NCBI GenBank assembly: GCA_902812405.1
Contig: CADDZI010000008.1
Coordinates: 1 to 56,129 of the forward strand
Direction: 5' to 3'
DNA length: 56,129 bases
Source of the DNA: a bacterium
GTDB lineage: Bacteria > Vulcanimicrobiota > Vulcanimicrobiia > Eremiobacterales > Eremiobacteraceae
Shown: positions 24,824-33,631 of the stretch, one piece after another
How positions within the stretch are numbered: the first letter of the stretch is position 1
How the letters are laid out: every line of letters starts with the position of its first letter
Program-made: the position numbers and the translations under genes
The notes under the pieces: generated by a model
What the model saw: the letters and a program-made list of their open reading frames with translations, nothing else
What the model was told of the DNA's origin: nothing
The model's database searches: none

Positions 24824-26280
24824 CCCGGGTCCTGGGCGCGGCGCAGGCGGTGGCGTACGAGCCCGTCATCGGCCTCGAGGTCCACGTCGAGCTGGCGACC
24901 GAGAGCAAGATGTTCTGCGGCTGCCGCAACCGCTTCGGTGCTGAGCCGAATACGCTCGTCTGCCCGGTCTGCTTGGGTTTGCCGGGCAGTCTGCCGGTCG
25001 TCAACCGGCGCGCGGTGGAGTTGGTTTGCAAGACCGGCTTGGCACTGGGCTGCAGCATCGCGCACGTCTCGAAGTTCGACCGGAAGAATTACTTCTATCC
25101 GGACATGCCGAAGAATTATCAGATTTCGCAGTACGACATGCCTCTGGCGACAGGCGGCGCGGTGACGCTGCCATCGGGAAAACGCATCCGGCTGACGCGC
25201 ATCCACCTGGAGGAAGACACCGGCAAGAACATCCACGGCGGGGGAGCGATGGCTGCAGCCTCGGCGACCCTCGTGGACTACAACCGGGCCGGGGTACCGT
25301 TGATGGAAATTGTCAGCCAACCCGACCTGACCTCGCCCGACGAGGCTGGCGAGTACCTGGCGGCTCTCAAGGCCGTGCTGTCGTACCTGGGCGTCTCCGA
25401 CGTCAAAATGCACGAAGGCTCGCTGCGCTGCGACGCCAACGTCTCGCTGCGGCCGGTGGGCACGCAAGACGTGGGCACGAAGATCGAAATCAAGAACATG
25501 AACTCGTTCCGCTCGGTCGTGCGCGCCCTGCAGTACGAAATTCAACGACAGACGGACGTGCTGCGTGCGGGTGAACGTGTTGTCCAAGAGACGCGGACGT
25601 GGGATGAGGAGCGTGGCCTGACGTATGCGACGCGGTCCAAGGAGCAGGCGCACGACTACCGGTACTTTCCGGATCCCGACCTCGTGCCGCTTCACCTCGA
25701 CGACGAGATCGTCGCCGCATGGCGTGCCGAGTTGCCGGAGTTACCCCTGGCCAAGCGTGACCGTTTCCTTGCGGCGTATGGCCTGTCGCGCTACGAGGCG
25801 GACCTCCTGACCGGGGAGCGGACGACCGCAGAATTCTTTGAAGCTGTCGTCGCCCACTGCGGCGAGCCGAAAGCGGCGGCCAACTGGCTCTTGGGCGACG
25901 TGCGGCGCGCACTCGACAAGCACGGCCTGACCCTGGACGCGACCCGCATGCGGCCCGAGCACCTGGCGACACTCATCTGCCAGGTTCGAGACGGTGTCGT
26001 CTCAGGCAGGGCGGCCAAGGAAGTCTGCGAGATCCTCGTCCGCGACGGCCGCCACCCAGCCGAGGTCGTCGCCGAACGCAACCTGGCCCAGGTCTCGGAC
26101 AGGGTAGCCATCGAGGCCTTGGTGGGTGAGGTCATTGCCGCCAACCCGGAGTCGGTTGCCGCCTACCGGACCGGCAAAGCGAAAGCCTTCGAATTCCTCG
26201 TCGGTCAGGCGATGAAGGCGAGTCGCGGGCGCGCGAACGTCGAACTGGTGCGAACGGCGCTGCGGGCGCGATTGGGGTGA
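24820..26280 (+). CDS. gatB: Asp/Glu-tRNA amidotransferase subunit B
   Basis: 486 residues. It has the kinase/cradle signature YEPVIGLEVHVELATESKMF, a zinc site (MFCGC and CPVCLGLPG), KFDRKNYFYPDMPKNYQISQ, and the C-terminal YqeY-like tail ending NVELVRTALRARLG. GatB phosphorylates mischarged Glu-tRNA(Gln) or Asp-tRNA(Asn) and completes the amidation. The stop overlaps the mutS2 start. Confidence 0.97.
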   Translation: MTRVLGAAQAVAYEPVIGLEVHVELATESKMFCGCRNRFGAEPNTLVCPVCLGLPGSLPVVNRRAVELVCKTGLALGCSIAHVSKFDRKNYFYPDMPKNYQISQYDMPLATGGAVTLPSGKRIRLTRIHLEEDTGKNIHGGGAMAAASATLVDYNRAGVPLMEIVSQPDLTSPDEAGEYLAALKAVLSYLGVSDVKMHEGSLRCDANVSLRPVGTQDVGTKIEIKNMNSFRSVVRALQYEIQRQTDVLRAGERVVQETRTWDEERGLTYATRSKEQAHDYRYFPDPDLVPLHLDDEIVAAWRAELPELPLAKRDRFLAAYGLSRYEADLLTGERTTAEFFEAVVAHCGEPKAAANWLLGDVRRALDKHGLTLDATRMRPEHLATLICQVRDGVVSGRAAKEVCEILVRDGRHPAEVVAERNLAQVSDRVAIEALVGEVIAANPESVAAYRTGKAKAFEFLVGQAMKASRGRANVELVRTALRARLG

Positions 26281-28646
26281 ACGACCCAGACGAGAACGGG
26301 CGCTTTGGGTGGTCCAAGATTGAGTTTGGTGCCGTCCGCGAGGAGATTGCCCATCTGGCCGCAAGCGAACCGGGGCGCAGGGCGGTGCAGGCTTTGGAGC
26401 CGCGACTGGGCGACCGTGATGGTGCCCGGCGCGAGCACGCTCTGGTCGAAGATGCTTGCGCCGCCCTGCTTGCCGGCGAGCACATCGCTCTCGAGGGTAT
26501 GGCGGATATCCGCCCGCTGGCGGAGCGTGCGGCACGCGGCGCCAGTCTGAGCGGCGCCGAACTGAGACTCATCGCGACGAGTGAGACGATCGTGGCACGC
26601 GCCGTACGCTCCCTGCGCGCCGCACGCCCCGACGGACCTCTGGCCCGGCTGCTCGCCCGTCACGTCGAAGATAGCGACCTCATCGCAGGTCTGGAAGCCG
26701 CTCTCGACGAGGCAGGCAACGTGACCGACGCTGCGTCGGAGAGGCTGGCGTCCGTACGCCGACGCATCCGCGCGCTGCGACGTCGCGTCCAGGAAGTGTG
26801 CCGCCGGGTCATGCACGCCGCGCACGGCGATGGGCTGTTGACCGAACCGGTCGTCACGGTTCGCGGCGGGCGCTACGTGCTGCCCGTCTGTGCCGATGCA
26901 GCGGCACACTTCCCGGGTGTGGTCCTCGATCAGTCGGTCTCCGGCGCCACGGTCTTCATGGAACCCCTGAGTGTGGTTGAGGGAACCAACGAGCTCCGTC
27001 GCTTGCACGCCGAGGAGCAACGCGAGGTCGAGTGCATTCTTGCCGAGCTCTCCGGCCGCATCGGCGGGGCTGCGGACCGCCTGTCTGCCAACGCCGCCCT
27101 GGGCGCAGAGGTGGATGCCATCGCCGCCCGCGCCCGGTATGCTCTCAAACACCGCGCGGCGCCTGCGGTGATCGCCGACGAACCGATGCTGCGCTTGGTG
27201 CAGGCGCGGCATCCGCTCTTAGGCGAGAAGGCGGTTCCGCTGGACGTGGAGCTGGGAGTCACGTGGGACGGGATCGTCCTTTCGGGTCCCAACATGGGCG
27301 GGAAAACCGTCGTGCTGAAGACCGTCGGCTTGGCGGTACTAGTGGCGTATGCGGGGCTGCCGCTGTGCGCCGCACCGGGTACCGTCATCGGCGACATTCG
27401 TCACCTGCACTGCGCCATCGGCGACCAGCAGTCGCTGCAGGACGGTCTTTCTTCGTACGCCGCCGAGGTTCGCGCCCTCACGGAGATGCTCGAAAATGCC
27501 GGACCGCACAGCCTGGCGTTGGTTGATGAGATCGGTGCAGCGACCGAACCGGCTGCGGGTGCCGCCCTGGCTCAGGCATGGATCGAGGCCATGCTCGCCG
27601 CGGGTTCCAAAGTCATTGTGACCACGCACCTGACACCCCTCAAGACGTTTGCGGCGTCGGCCGCGCGCGTGACGAATGCGTCGCTTTTGTTCGACCCTCA
27701 AACCTTGGCGCCGACATTCGAACTCCAGATCGGCGTTCCCGGACAATCCCTGGCGTTCGAGATGGCGCGCCGGCTGGATCTCGATCCGCGCATCCTCCAG
27801 CGCGCGCACCATCTTGTGGCGCCAGAGCTGCATGATCTCGAGCGTGCGCTGGCCGAGGTTGCGGCGCAGCGTCAAACCCTCTCACGGCTGCGCGCCGAGA
27901 GCGAGGCGGCGTTGGCCGCGCTGCAGCGGCGTGAGGAGGAGCTATCACGTCGCGACGCGGCGTGGGAAGAGGAGAAGAAGTCTTTCGAGGAGAGAGCACG
28001 CATGCTGGTGCGCAAGGCGGCGGAGGACGCCAAAGCCGCTGTCTGGTCGGAAGAGCGCGAACGTCTGGCGGCCGGCCGGCGCCGGGCGACCGTGCTGTCC
28101 CAGGCCAGCCGTCAGCGCTTGGAGAGCATCCTTCGGGACATGCGCCGTTCGCTTGGCCTGGAGCCGGACCCGCAATCGCCTCCGAGCGACGCCATCCCCA
28201 TGCCCGGCGACCGGGTGTACGTAACGTCGCTCGGAGCGCCGGGGACGGTCGAAGCCGTCTACGATCGCGATGTTCTCGTCCTCGTGGGTGCGATGCGAGC
28301 CCTTGTCGCCCGCAACGACCGGCGCCCGGCCGCGGGCGCCGCAGCCAGGGCGCCGGCAGCGTCCGCGGCCGCCGGCCCGGTCGCGGCCGACGCAACAGAA
28401 ACTGTTGCCGGTAGTATCGACATCCGGGGGCTGAGCGTGGACGAGGCGTGGCCGCTCGTCGATAAGGCGCTGGACGATGCAATGCTCGCGCGCCGACCCG
28501 AACTGCGCGTCATTCACGGCAAGGGGACAGGGCGCTTGGGGCGCGGCATCCGCGACCTGTTGAAGGGCCACCCGCACGTGCGGGGCGTTGCCGAGGCTCC
28601 GGTCCGGGAGGGCGGCAGCGGCGTGACGATTGTGCGACTGGAGTAG
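26277..28646 (+). CDS. mutS2: Endonuclease MutS2
   Basis: 789 residues. The ATPase has Walker A GPNMGGKTVVLKTVGLAVL (about residue 337), LVDEIGAATEPAAGAALA and VIVTTHLTPLK. A long coiled coil follows (about residues 520-600). A C-terminal Smr nuclease domain contains IDIRGLSVDEAW and VIHGKGTGRLGRGIRDLLKG. The mismatch-recognition domain of MutS is absent, as expected. MutS2 suppresses homologous recombination and, in Bacillus, splits collided ribosomes. It is unusual only in sitting between gatB and tyrS. Confidence 0.96.
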   Translation: MNDPDENGRFGWSKIEFGAVREEIAHLAASEPGRRAVQALEPRLGDRDGARREHALVEDACAALLAGEHIALEGMADIRPLAERAARGASLSGAELRLIATSETIVARAVRSLRAARPDGPLARLLARHVEDSDLIAGLEAALDEAGNVTDAASERLASVRRRIRALRRRVQEVCRRVMHAAHGDGLLTEPVVTVRGGRYVLPVCADAAAHFPGVVLDQSVSGATVFMEPLSVVEGTNELRRLHAEEQREVECILAELSGRIGGAADRLSANAALGAEVDAIAARARYALKHRAAPAVIADEPMLRLVQARHPLLGEKAVPLDVELGVTWDGIVLSGPNMGGKTVVLKTVGLAVLVAYAGLPLCAAPGTVIGDIRHLHCAIGDQQSLQDGLSSYAAEVRALTEMLENAGPHSLALVDEIGAATEPAAGAALAQAWIEAMLAAGSKVIVTTHLTPLKTFAASAARVTNASLLFDPQTLAPTFELQIGVPGQSLAFEMARRLDLDPRILQRAHHLVAPELHDLERALAEVAAQRQTLSRLRAESEAALAALQRREEELSRRDAAWEEEKKSFEERARMLVRKAAEDAKAAVWSEERERLAAGRRRATVLSQASRQRLESILRDMRRSLGLEPDPQSPPSDAIPMPGDRVYVTSLGAPGTVEAVYDRDVLVLVGAMRALVARNDRRPAAGAAARAPAASAAAGPVAADATETVAGSIDIRGLSVDEAWPLVDKALDDAMLARRPELRVIHGKGTGRLGRGIRDLLKGHPHVRGVAEAPVREGGSGVTIVRLE

Positions 28647-28649
28647 AGA

Positions 28650-29849
28650 ATGGTGATGGATCCTGAACGACAGCTCGCCATCCTCACCGACCGCTGCGTG
28701 GACGTCGTCGCGGTGCCCGAATTGCGCGAGCGGCTACGCGCCGGCCGCCCGCTGCGGGTGAAGTTGGGAATCGATCCGTCGGGCCCGCTCCTCCACCTGG
28801 GGCATGCGGTCGTCCTGCGCAAGTTACGCGAGTTTCAAGACCTCGGACATCAGGCGGTATTGATCGTAGGGGACTTCACCGCACAGATCGGCGATCCGAC
28901 CGGGCGCTCGAGCGCACGGCCGCCGCGCAACCCGGAACAGATACGGTCCGACATGCAATCCTACGCCGAGCAGGCGGCGGTGATTCTGGACCTGGAGCGC
29001 ACGGTTATCCGCTACAACAGCGGGTGGCTTGCCGGCCTGACATTCGCCGACCTTATCCGCTTGGCGGGCTCCGTCACCGTGGCGCGCATGCTTGAGCGGG
29101 ATGACTTCCAGAAGCGGTATCGGTCAGGCTCGCCGATCGGACTGCACGAGTTCCTGTACCCGCTCGGCCAGGCCTACGACTCGGTTGTCGTTGAGGCCGA
29201 CGTCGAATTGGGCGGCAGCGAACAGCTCTTCAACCTGCTGATGGGACGCCGGTTGCAGGAGGCGGCCGGGCAGCCGCCCCAGATCTGCATGACGCTGCCC
29301 GTTCTGGAGGGCACAGACGGCGTCCAGCGTATGGGCAAGAGCCTCGACAACTACATCGCGCTGCGCGACCCGCCGTCCGAGATGTTCGGCAAAATCATGT
29401 CCCTTCCGGACGCGCTGATCATCCGCTACTTCAGGCTGGCGACGGGCTTGTCCGCCGAGGAGTGCCAGGCACTGGAGCACGAGCTTGCGGCCGGAAGAGC
29501 GCACCCGCGTGACCTGAAGCTGCGCTTGGCCGAAACCATCGTGACTCTCTACCACGGGGCTGCGGCCGCGTCAACTGCACGGGACTGGTTCGAACGGACA
29601 GTTGTCCGTAAGGAGCTGCCGGATGAGGCGCCCGCATTTGTCGTCACCGGCGACGGCGTAAGCTTGGGCGAGTTGCTGGTGCGTCTGGGATGGGCAGCTT
29701 CGCGGCGGGAAGCACAACGCTTGGTTGCCCAGGGAGCGATCAAGATCGACGGCATCCGCGCGACCGATGCGCGGCACGTCGAATCATCCTGGGACGGCAA
29801 GATCGTGCAGAAGGGAAACCGCCAATTCGCTCGGCTTAGCCAGAGGTGA
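28650..29849 (+). CDS. tyrS: Tyrosyl-tRNA synthetase
   Basis: 399 residues. The class I HIGH motif appears as LLHLGHAVVLRKLREFQ, the KMSKS motif as QRMGKSLDNYIAL, and the C-terminal S4 RNA-binding domain as LGWAASRREAQRLVAQGAIK. GDFTAQIGDPTGRS marks the TyrS2/TyrZ-type branch. It charges tRNA-Tyr. Its last 14 bases overlap the 3' end of hslO on the other strand. Confidence 0.96.
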   Translation: MVMDPERQLAILTDRCVDVVAVPELRERLRAGRPLRVKLGIDPSGPLLHLGHAVVLRKLREFQDLGHQAVLIVGDFTAQIGDPTGRSSARPPRNPEQIRSDMQSYAEQAAVILDLERTVIRYNSGWLAGLTFADLIRLAGSVTVARMLERDDFQKRYRSGSPIGLHEFLYPLGQAYDSVVVEADVELGGSEQLFNLLMGRRLQEAAGQPPQICMTLPVLEGTDGVQRMGKSLDNYIALRDPPSEMFGKIMSLPDALIIRYFRLATGLSAEECQALEHELAAGRAHPRDLKLRLAETIVTLYHGAAAASTARDWFERTVVRKELPDEAPAFVVTGDGVSLGELLVRLGWAASRREAQRLVAQGAIKIDGIRATDARHVESSWDGKIVQKGNRQFARLSQR

Positions 29850-30804
29850 GCGTATCCCGTGTCCCGTCAGCACTGTCTGCCGCGACGTGCAACGCGCGAA
29901 TCTCGGCCGGCGTGAAGGTGTAACGCCGGCGGCAGACGTTGCAGACAACTTCGGTCGGCTGGGAGCGCTCTCCCAGTTCCCGCAGGTCGTCGTGGCCCAG
30001 GCCGATGAGCATCCGCGTCACGCGGTCGCGCGAGCAGGTGCAGGCAAAGCGCAGGTGCGCGCGGTGCGTGATGCGCGGCGCCAAGCCTGCGCCGACTGCC
30101 AGCGCGATCTGCTCGGGGCGCAGACCTTGGCGGATGAGGCTGCTGGGGTGGGGCATGTGCCGCACCGTGCGTTCGAGCACGTGCATGTCCTCCTCACGCG
30201 CACCCGGGAGAAGCTGGGCGATGAAGCCGCCCGCTGCGAGGATACCGCTCGGGTTCGCCAACACGCCCACGGCGACGACGGACGGTATCTGGTCGGATTG
30301 GGCGCAGAAGTACGCGAGATCTTCGCCGATTTCACCGCTGACGAGAGGCGTTGCGCTCGTGTAGGGCAGTCCGATCGCGAAGGTGCGCGTGACGTGCAGG
30401 AAACCCCGGCCCACGATGCCGCCGACGTCGAATTTCCCGCAGGTGGTGAGGGGGCGTTCGGCACGCGGCGCCAGCGGATATCCGCGAATCGCCCCGCCCG
30501 CCGCGGCGTCCGCAACGAGACCGCGCACAGGACCGTCGCAGGAAATCTGCAGGGTGACCCGTTCCGGACCCCGCAGCGAGGCGCCCATCAGCGCCGCGCC
30601 CGTCAAGAGGCGTCCGAAAGCCGCGGCGACGGTGGGCGAGCAATCATGGAGTTGGCTGGCGGTCGCGACGAGATGCGTCGTTCGCGCGGCGACGATGCGC
30701 ACGGTATCGTGTGCGGCCAACACGCCGGCCAGGCCGTCTGCGTTCGGATCGGAGTGCGTTTGGCCGGCCGGTTCGGCGGCGTCATGGGAAAGCATCACAC
30801 GCAC
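29836..30804 (-). CDS. hslO: Redox-regulated chaperone Hsp33
   Basis: About 322 residues. It has the Hsp33 N-terminal domain (SPTVAAAFGRLLTGAALMGA, then LQISCDGPVRGLVADAAAGG) and the C-terminal zinc switch with a CxC (FACTCSRDR) and a CxxC (VVCNVCRRRY). Oxidation of these cysteines releases zinc and activates the holdase during oxidative stress. The start is GTG 30804, or ATG 30795 three codons in. It converges on tyrS with a 14-base overlap. Confidence 0.94.
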   Translation of the reverse strand: MRVMLSHDAAEPAGQTHSDPNADGLAGVLAAHDTVRIVAARTTHLVATASQLHDCSPTVAAAFGRLLTGAALMGASLRGPERVTLQISCDGPVRGLVADAAAGGAIRGYPLAPRAERPLTTCGKFDVGGIVGRGFLHVTRTFAIGLPYTSATPLVSGEIGEDLAYFCAQSDQIPSVVAVGVLANPSGILAAGGFIAQLLPGAREEDMHVLERTVRHMPHPSSLIRQGLRPEQIALAVGAGLAPRITHRAHLRFACTCSRDRVTRMLIGLGHDDLRELGERSQPTEVVCNVCRRRYTFTPAEIRALHVAADSADGTRDTLTSG

Positions 30805-30896
30805 CGTGTTTGGCTGGCTGCGTCCCCGTCCCTGGGAACCGCGGGCGCGGGTCTGGCGCCACAGGAAGCTCGCGCCGGTGGCAGAACAGCCGGGCG

Positions 30897-31358
30897 GTGA
30901 GAGCGAGGCGTCGGCCGGAAATCGCAGTGCTGCACGGCCCCAACCTGAACCTGTTGGGCCGGCGGGAGCCCGGCGTCTACGGGCGCCTGACGCTGGCCCA
31001 GATCGATGCCGATCTGAAACGAACGGCGCACGAGCTCGGTTGCTCGCTCGTCATTGGACAGTATTCCAGCGAAGGCCAGCTGATTGACGCGGTGCATGAA
31101 GCCGGTGCGGCGGGCAGGGCAATCGTCATCAACGCGGGTGCGTACTCGCACACCTCCTACGCGCTGCGCGACGCTCTCGCCGCAGTGGACGTCCCCAAGG
31201 TGGAAGTGCACCTCACGAACGTGCATGCGCGCGAGCCGTTCCGCCGCCGCTTGGTGCTCGCTCCTGCGGTGCACGGCGGCGTGTTTGGCTTCGGACTGTT
31301 GTCGTATCGGCTGGCGCTGCGCGCTGCAGCCGCAATGCTCGATGAAATAAGGGATTGA
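30897..31358 (+). CDS. aroQ: 3-dehydroquinate dehydratase, type II
   Basis: About 153 residues from GTG 30897. Type II signatures include VLHGPNLNLLGRREPGVYG with the catalytic Tyr, YSSEGQLIDAVHEA, INAGAYSHTSYALRDAL, EVHLTNVHAREPFRR and APAVHGGVFGFG. It dehydrates 3-dehydroquinate in the shikimate pathway as a dodecamer. The reading frame is open well upstream, antisense to hslO; the GTG is chosen because it precedes the first conserved strand by a normal distance. Confidence 0.95.
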   Translation: MRARRRPEIAVLHGPNLNLLGRREPGVYGRLTLAQIDADLKRTAHELGCSLVIGQYSSEGQLIDAVHEAGAAGRAIVINAGAYSHTSYALRDALAAVDVPKVEVHLTNVHAREPFRRRLVLAPAVHGGVFGFGLLSYRLALRAAAAMLDEIRD

Positions 31359-31423
31359 ACGCACGGCGCCGGAAGGAATCCCCGGCAAGTGGGCTAACAG
31401 GGTGAGCCGGAGCAGGCACTCGT

Positions 31424-31461
31424 CGCGCGAACGCTCCTCTTCAAGCGCGAAGAGTCGCGCG
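31424..31461 (+). other. Two-part hairpin upstream of the HU gene
   Basis: CGCGCGA (31424-31430) pairs with TCGCGCG (31455-31461), and inside it CTCTTC (31437-31442) pairs with GAAGAG (31449-31454) around a 6-base loop, leaving a one-sided 6-base bulge. It is in the 136-base gap between aroQ and the HU gene. No T-run follows. It could end aroQ transcripts or regulate HU, and a TATGCT -10-like element lies shortly after at about 31476-31481. Confidence 0.4.
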
Positions 31462-31494
31462 TTCTACGTTGCACGTATGCTAGAGAGGTGACCG

Positions 31495-31785
31495 ATGACC
31501 AAGGCTGAATTAATCGAGGAAATCGCGGGGAAAACGGAGCTGTCGCGACGCGACGTTACCCAGATCGTTGACCACCTCCTCGAGGCTATTAAGGCCGCCC
31601 TCGCCAAGGGCGACAAGGTCCAGTTGATACCGTTTGGCAGCTTCGAGGTGCGAAAGCGCAAGGCACGCGAAGGGCGAAATCCCAAAACGGGCGAGAAGTT
31701 GATGATCGCGGCACGCAACGTTCCGGCTTTCCACCCGGGCAAGGACCTGCGGGATGCGGTCCAAAGGGGCGGCAAGAAGAAGTAG
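31495..31785 (+). CDS. hup: HU family DNA-binding protein
   Basis: 96 residues. It has the HU/IHF fold: MTKAELIEEIAGKTELSRRD, VQLIPFGSFEVRKRKAREGR and the beta-arm NPKTGEKLMIAARNVPAFHPG. The C-terminus is a short basic run (GGKKK). The residues fit HU rather than sequence-specific IHF. It bends and compacts DNA. The upstream Shine-Dalgarno is AGAGAGGTGA, and the gene appears monocistronic or first in a short unit. Confidence 0.95.
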   Translation: MTKAELIEEIAGKTELSRRDVTQIVDHLLEAIKAALAKGDKVQLIPFGSFEVRKRKAREGRNPKTGEKLMIAARNVPAFHPGKDLRDAVQRGGKKK

Positions 31786-31841
31786 CGTCCGCCTGTTCGA
31801 CATCCGCCCGGCGATCGTCGGTCCGGCCCCGGCGCGTGTGA

Positions 31842-32465
31842 TTGTCGGTGTTCAGCGTACGGCCGGTGACGCGCCACGACCTACCGGCGGCGGTGGCAAT
31901 CTTCCTGGAAGCCTTTGCGGACAACGTCCGGGCCCTGTATGCGGGTCCACCCCGGCCGAATGCGACGCTCGACGTCTGGCAGTGCGTTCACGACGCTGAA
32001 CCCGAGGGCTTCCTTGGTGCATACGCCGCGGGTCGCCTGATTGGCTACGCAATCGTCACGCGTTCCGTGTCATCCATCCGGCGCTACGCCCTGCGACGCG
32101 GCTGCGTGCTGCGCTGGGCATGGCGAGCCATCCGCGGATCCTACGGATTGCGCTGGGCGGCGCTGGCGCGTACGGCGTGGAACAAGTTCCTCTTCGTGCG
32201 CTTCGGAAGGCGTTTCCGCAGCCGGGGTGACGCGCAGATTCTGAACGTCGCCGTGACACGGATGTGGCGCGGCAGAGGCGTCGCCAAGGCCCTGCTGCGC
32301 GAGGGCCTCGCGTATCTGGCAACCGTCGGCGCCGGCGAGGTGCGGCTCGAAGTGAGACCCGACAACGAGGCTGCGCTGGCCGTGTACCGGGCCTGCGGTT
32401 TCACAGAGCGCGGCCGCCTGGTGGATGCGGGGGGCGAGTGGGTCGTCATGACTGCGCGCGTATGA
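31842..32465 (+). CDS. GNAT family N-acetyltransferase
   Basis: 207 residues (TTG 31842, or GTG two codons on). The GNAT fold is shown by FSVRPVTRHDLPAAVAIFLE at the start, the acetyl-CoA loop VTRMWRGRGVAKALLREGLA (R/Q-x-x-G-x-G/A), and VRPDNEAALAVYRACGF near the end. It differs from the RimI archetype by an Arg/Trp-rich insertion between about residues 80 and 125. The substrate is unknown. Its stop overlaps the start of the transglutaminase-like gene, so the two are probably functionally linked. Confidence 0.88.
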   Translation: MSVFSVRPVTRHDLPAAVAIFLEAFADNVRALYAGPPRPNATLDVWQCVHDAEPEGFLGAYAAGRLIGYAIVTRSVSSIRRYALRRGCVLRWAWRAIRGSYGLRWAALARTAWNKFLFVRFGRRFRSRGDAQILNVAVTRMWRGRGVAKALLREGLAYLATVGAGEVRLEVRPDNEAALAVYRACGFTERGRLVDAGGEWVVMTARV

Positions 32466-33109
32466 GAAGCGACGCCTGGCGGGAACCGGGCAACGGTCCG
32501 TTCGGTTTCGCCCGACGAGAGTGGCGTATGCTGCGCAACCTGCGCACGCCGCGCAACATTCAGCGCTTGCTCAACAGCCTGTCGTATCACGAAGCGGACA
32601 CGGCGTGGTCTCCGCGCCGCGTCCTTCACGAAGGCTGCGCACATTGTCTGGAGGGCGCCCTGCTCGCAGCCGCGGCGCTGCGCGCCGTGGGCAGACCGCC
32701 GCTCGTCGTGGACATGGAGGCGGTCCGTGACGTCGATCACGTCATCGCAGTCTACCGGCAGGGCGAGCGGTGGGGAGCGCTTGCAAAGTCACATTTCACG
32801 GGATTGCGTGACCGGGTGCCGGTCTACCGGACCTTGCGGGAGCTCGTCCTCTCGTACTTCGACGACTACTTCAACTTGCTGGGGGAGCGCACGCTGCGCT
32901 CGTATTCCCGTCCGGTCGATCTGCGCCGGTTCGATGACCGGGGCTGGATGGCCTCGCCGAAGCCGGTGTGGTACGTTGCGGAGCATCTATGCCGCATACC
33001 GCACGTGCGATTGATTCGCCCGGCGGATACGAAGCGGCTGTACCGGGTCGATCGCTTGGGCGTCGATGCCGGCTTGTTGGGTTACCGCCGGCCGCGGACG
33101 AGAGCCTAG
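32462..33109 (+). CDS. Transglutaminase-like cysteine hydrolase family protein
   Basis: 215 residues, no signal peptide. The likely nucleophile is Cys62 in LHEGCAHCLEGALLAAAALR, with the His in DVDHVIAVYRQGERWGALAK (His93), the order of transglutaminase-fold Cys-His-Asp enzymes. Later blocks (YRTLRELVLSYFDDYFN, TLRSYSRPVDLRRFD) are conserved-looking. I recognise the family as a common uncharacterised bacterial one. It is translationally coupled to the GNAT gene. Confidence 0.75.
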   Translation: MRSDAWREPGNGPFGFARREWRMLRNLRTPRNIQRLLNSLSYHEADTAWSPRRVLHEGCAHCLEGALLAAAALRAVGRPPLVVDMEAVRDVDHVIAVYRQGERWGALAKSHFTGLRDRVPVYRTLRELVLSYFDDYFNLLGERTLRSYSRPVDLRRFDDRGWMASPKPVWYVAEHLCRIPHVRLIRPADTKRLYRVDRLGVDAGLLGYRRPRTRA

Positions 33110-33127
33110 ACCAGCCCCGGACGGTCG

Positions 33128-33164
33128 AGACAGCGGATCAGACCTTCGCTGTCTGGTGATCCGC
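33128..33164 (+). other. Interleaved inverted repeats between convergent genes
   Basis: AGACAGCG (33128-33135) pairs with CGCTGTCT (33147-33154). GCGGATCA (33133-33140) also pairs perfectly with TGATCCGC (33157-33164). The two pairings interleave, so they either compete or form a compact pseudoknot (GATCA with TGATC). The site lies in the 148-base gap after the transglutaminase-like gene. A second small stem, GCAGAC/GTCTGC, is at 33203-33225. Confidence 0.45.
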
Positions 33165-33257
33165 CCGCGACCTGAGGCCTGGGGGGCTGAACAGGCTGCC
33201 GGGCAGACGACGTTTGGTAGTCTGCGGGCGTGCAGCCGGTACGAAAAACGACGCTCT

Positions 33258-33464
33258 CTATGTCTGCCCGCGGACGCGCGAACCGGCGAACGGTGCTCTG
33301 AAAAACGGACCCAACACACACACGTGAAGTGCTCCGTCTGCAAAGACGACGGCTCCCGCAACAATCAGCACGATGTGAGCCGTCCCACCGGCGGCCCACA
33401 AGCCTACGCCTGCGAGGACCAGCCCTGCGATGATGTGCAGCCAGCACCCGGCCGGGTCGGCCAT
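33258..33464 (-). CDS. Small two-helix membrane protein (YgaP-like/DUF2892 type)
   Basis: 68 residues from the ATG at 33464. It has two hydrophobic segments, HIIAGLVLAGVGLWAAGGTA and IVLIVAGAVVFADGALHVCV, and ends near PFFRAPF. This is the pattern of the DUF2892/YgaP-like inner-membrane family. In the same frame upstream there is a further sensible stretch (SPFVVFMADPAG) but no start codon. A good start and Shine-Dalgarno lie in the neighbouring frame at 33502, across a run of five A on the plus strand (see findings). Confidence 0.65.
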   Translation of the reverse strand: MADPAGCWLHIIAGLVLAGVGLWAAGGTAHIVLIVAGAVVFADGALHVCVLGPFFRAPFAGSRVRGQT

Positions 33465-33631
33465 GAAGACAACGAAGGGTGAAAAAGCGGTGCGGTGGTC
33501 ATAGGGTACAACCTCTCTTTGCCATTTCCAGGTTTTACGACCTACGACTCACGTCCGGTGCGCAGCGACGCAGTGCGAGCCCGGTACGGTAGAACGGGCC
33601 AACGCGTCGGCCGGACGACAAGGCGGCCGGG

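Noticed and set aside
29725-30900. 391-codon plus-strand frame over hslO
   Set aside because: Antisense to Hsp33, whose zinc-site cysteines are intact.
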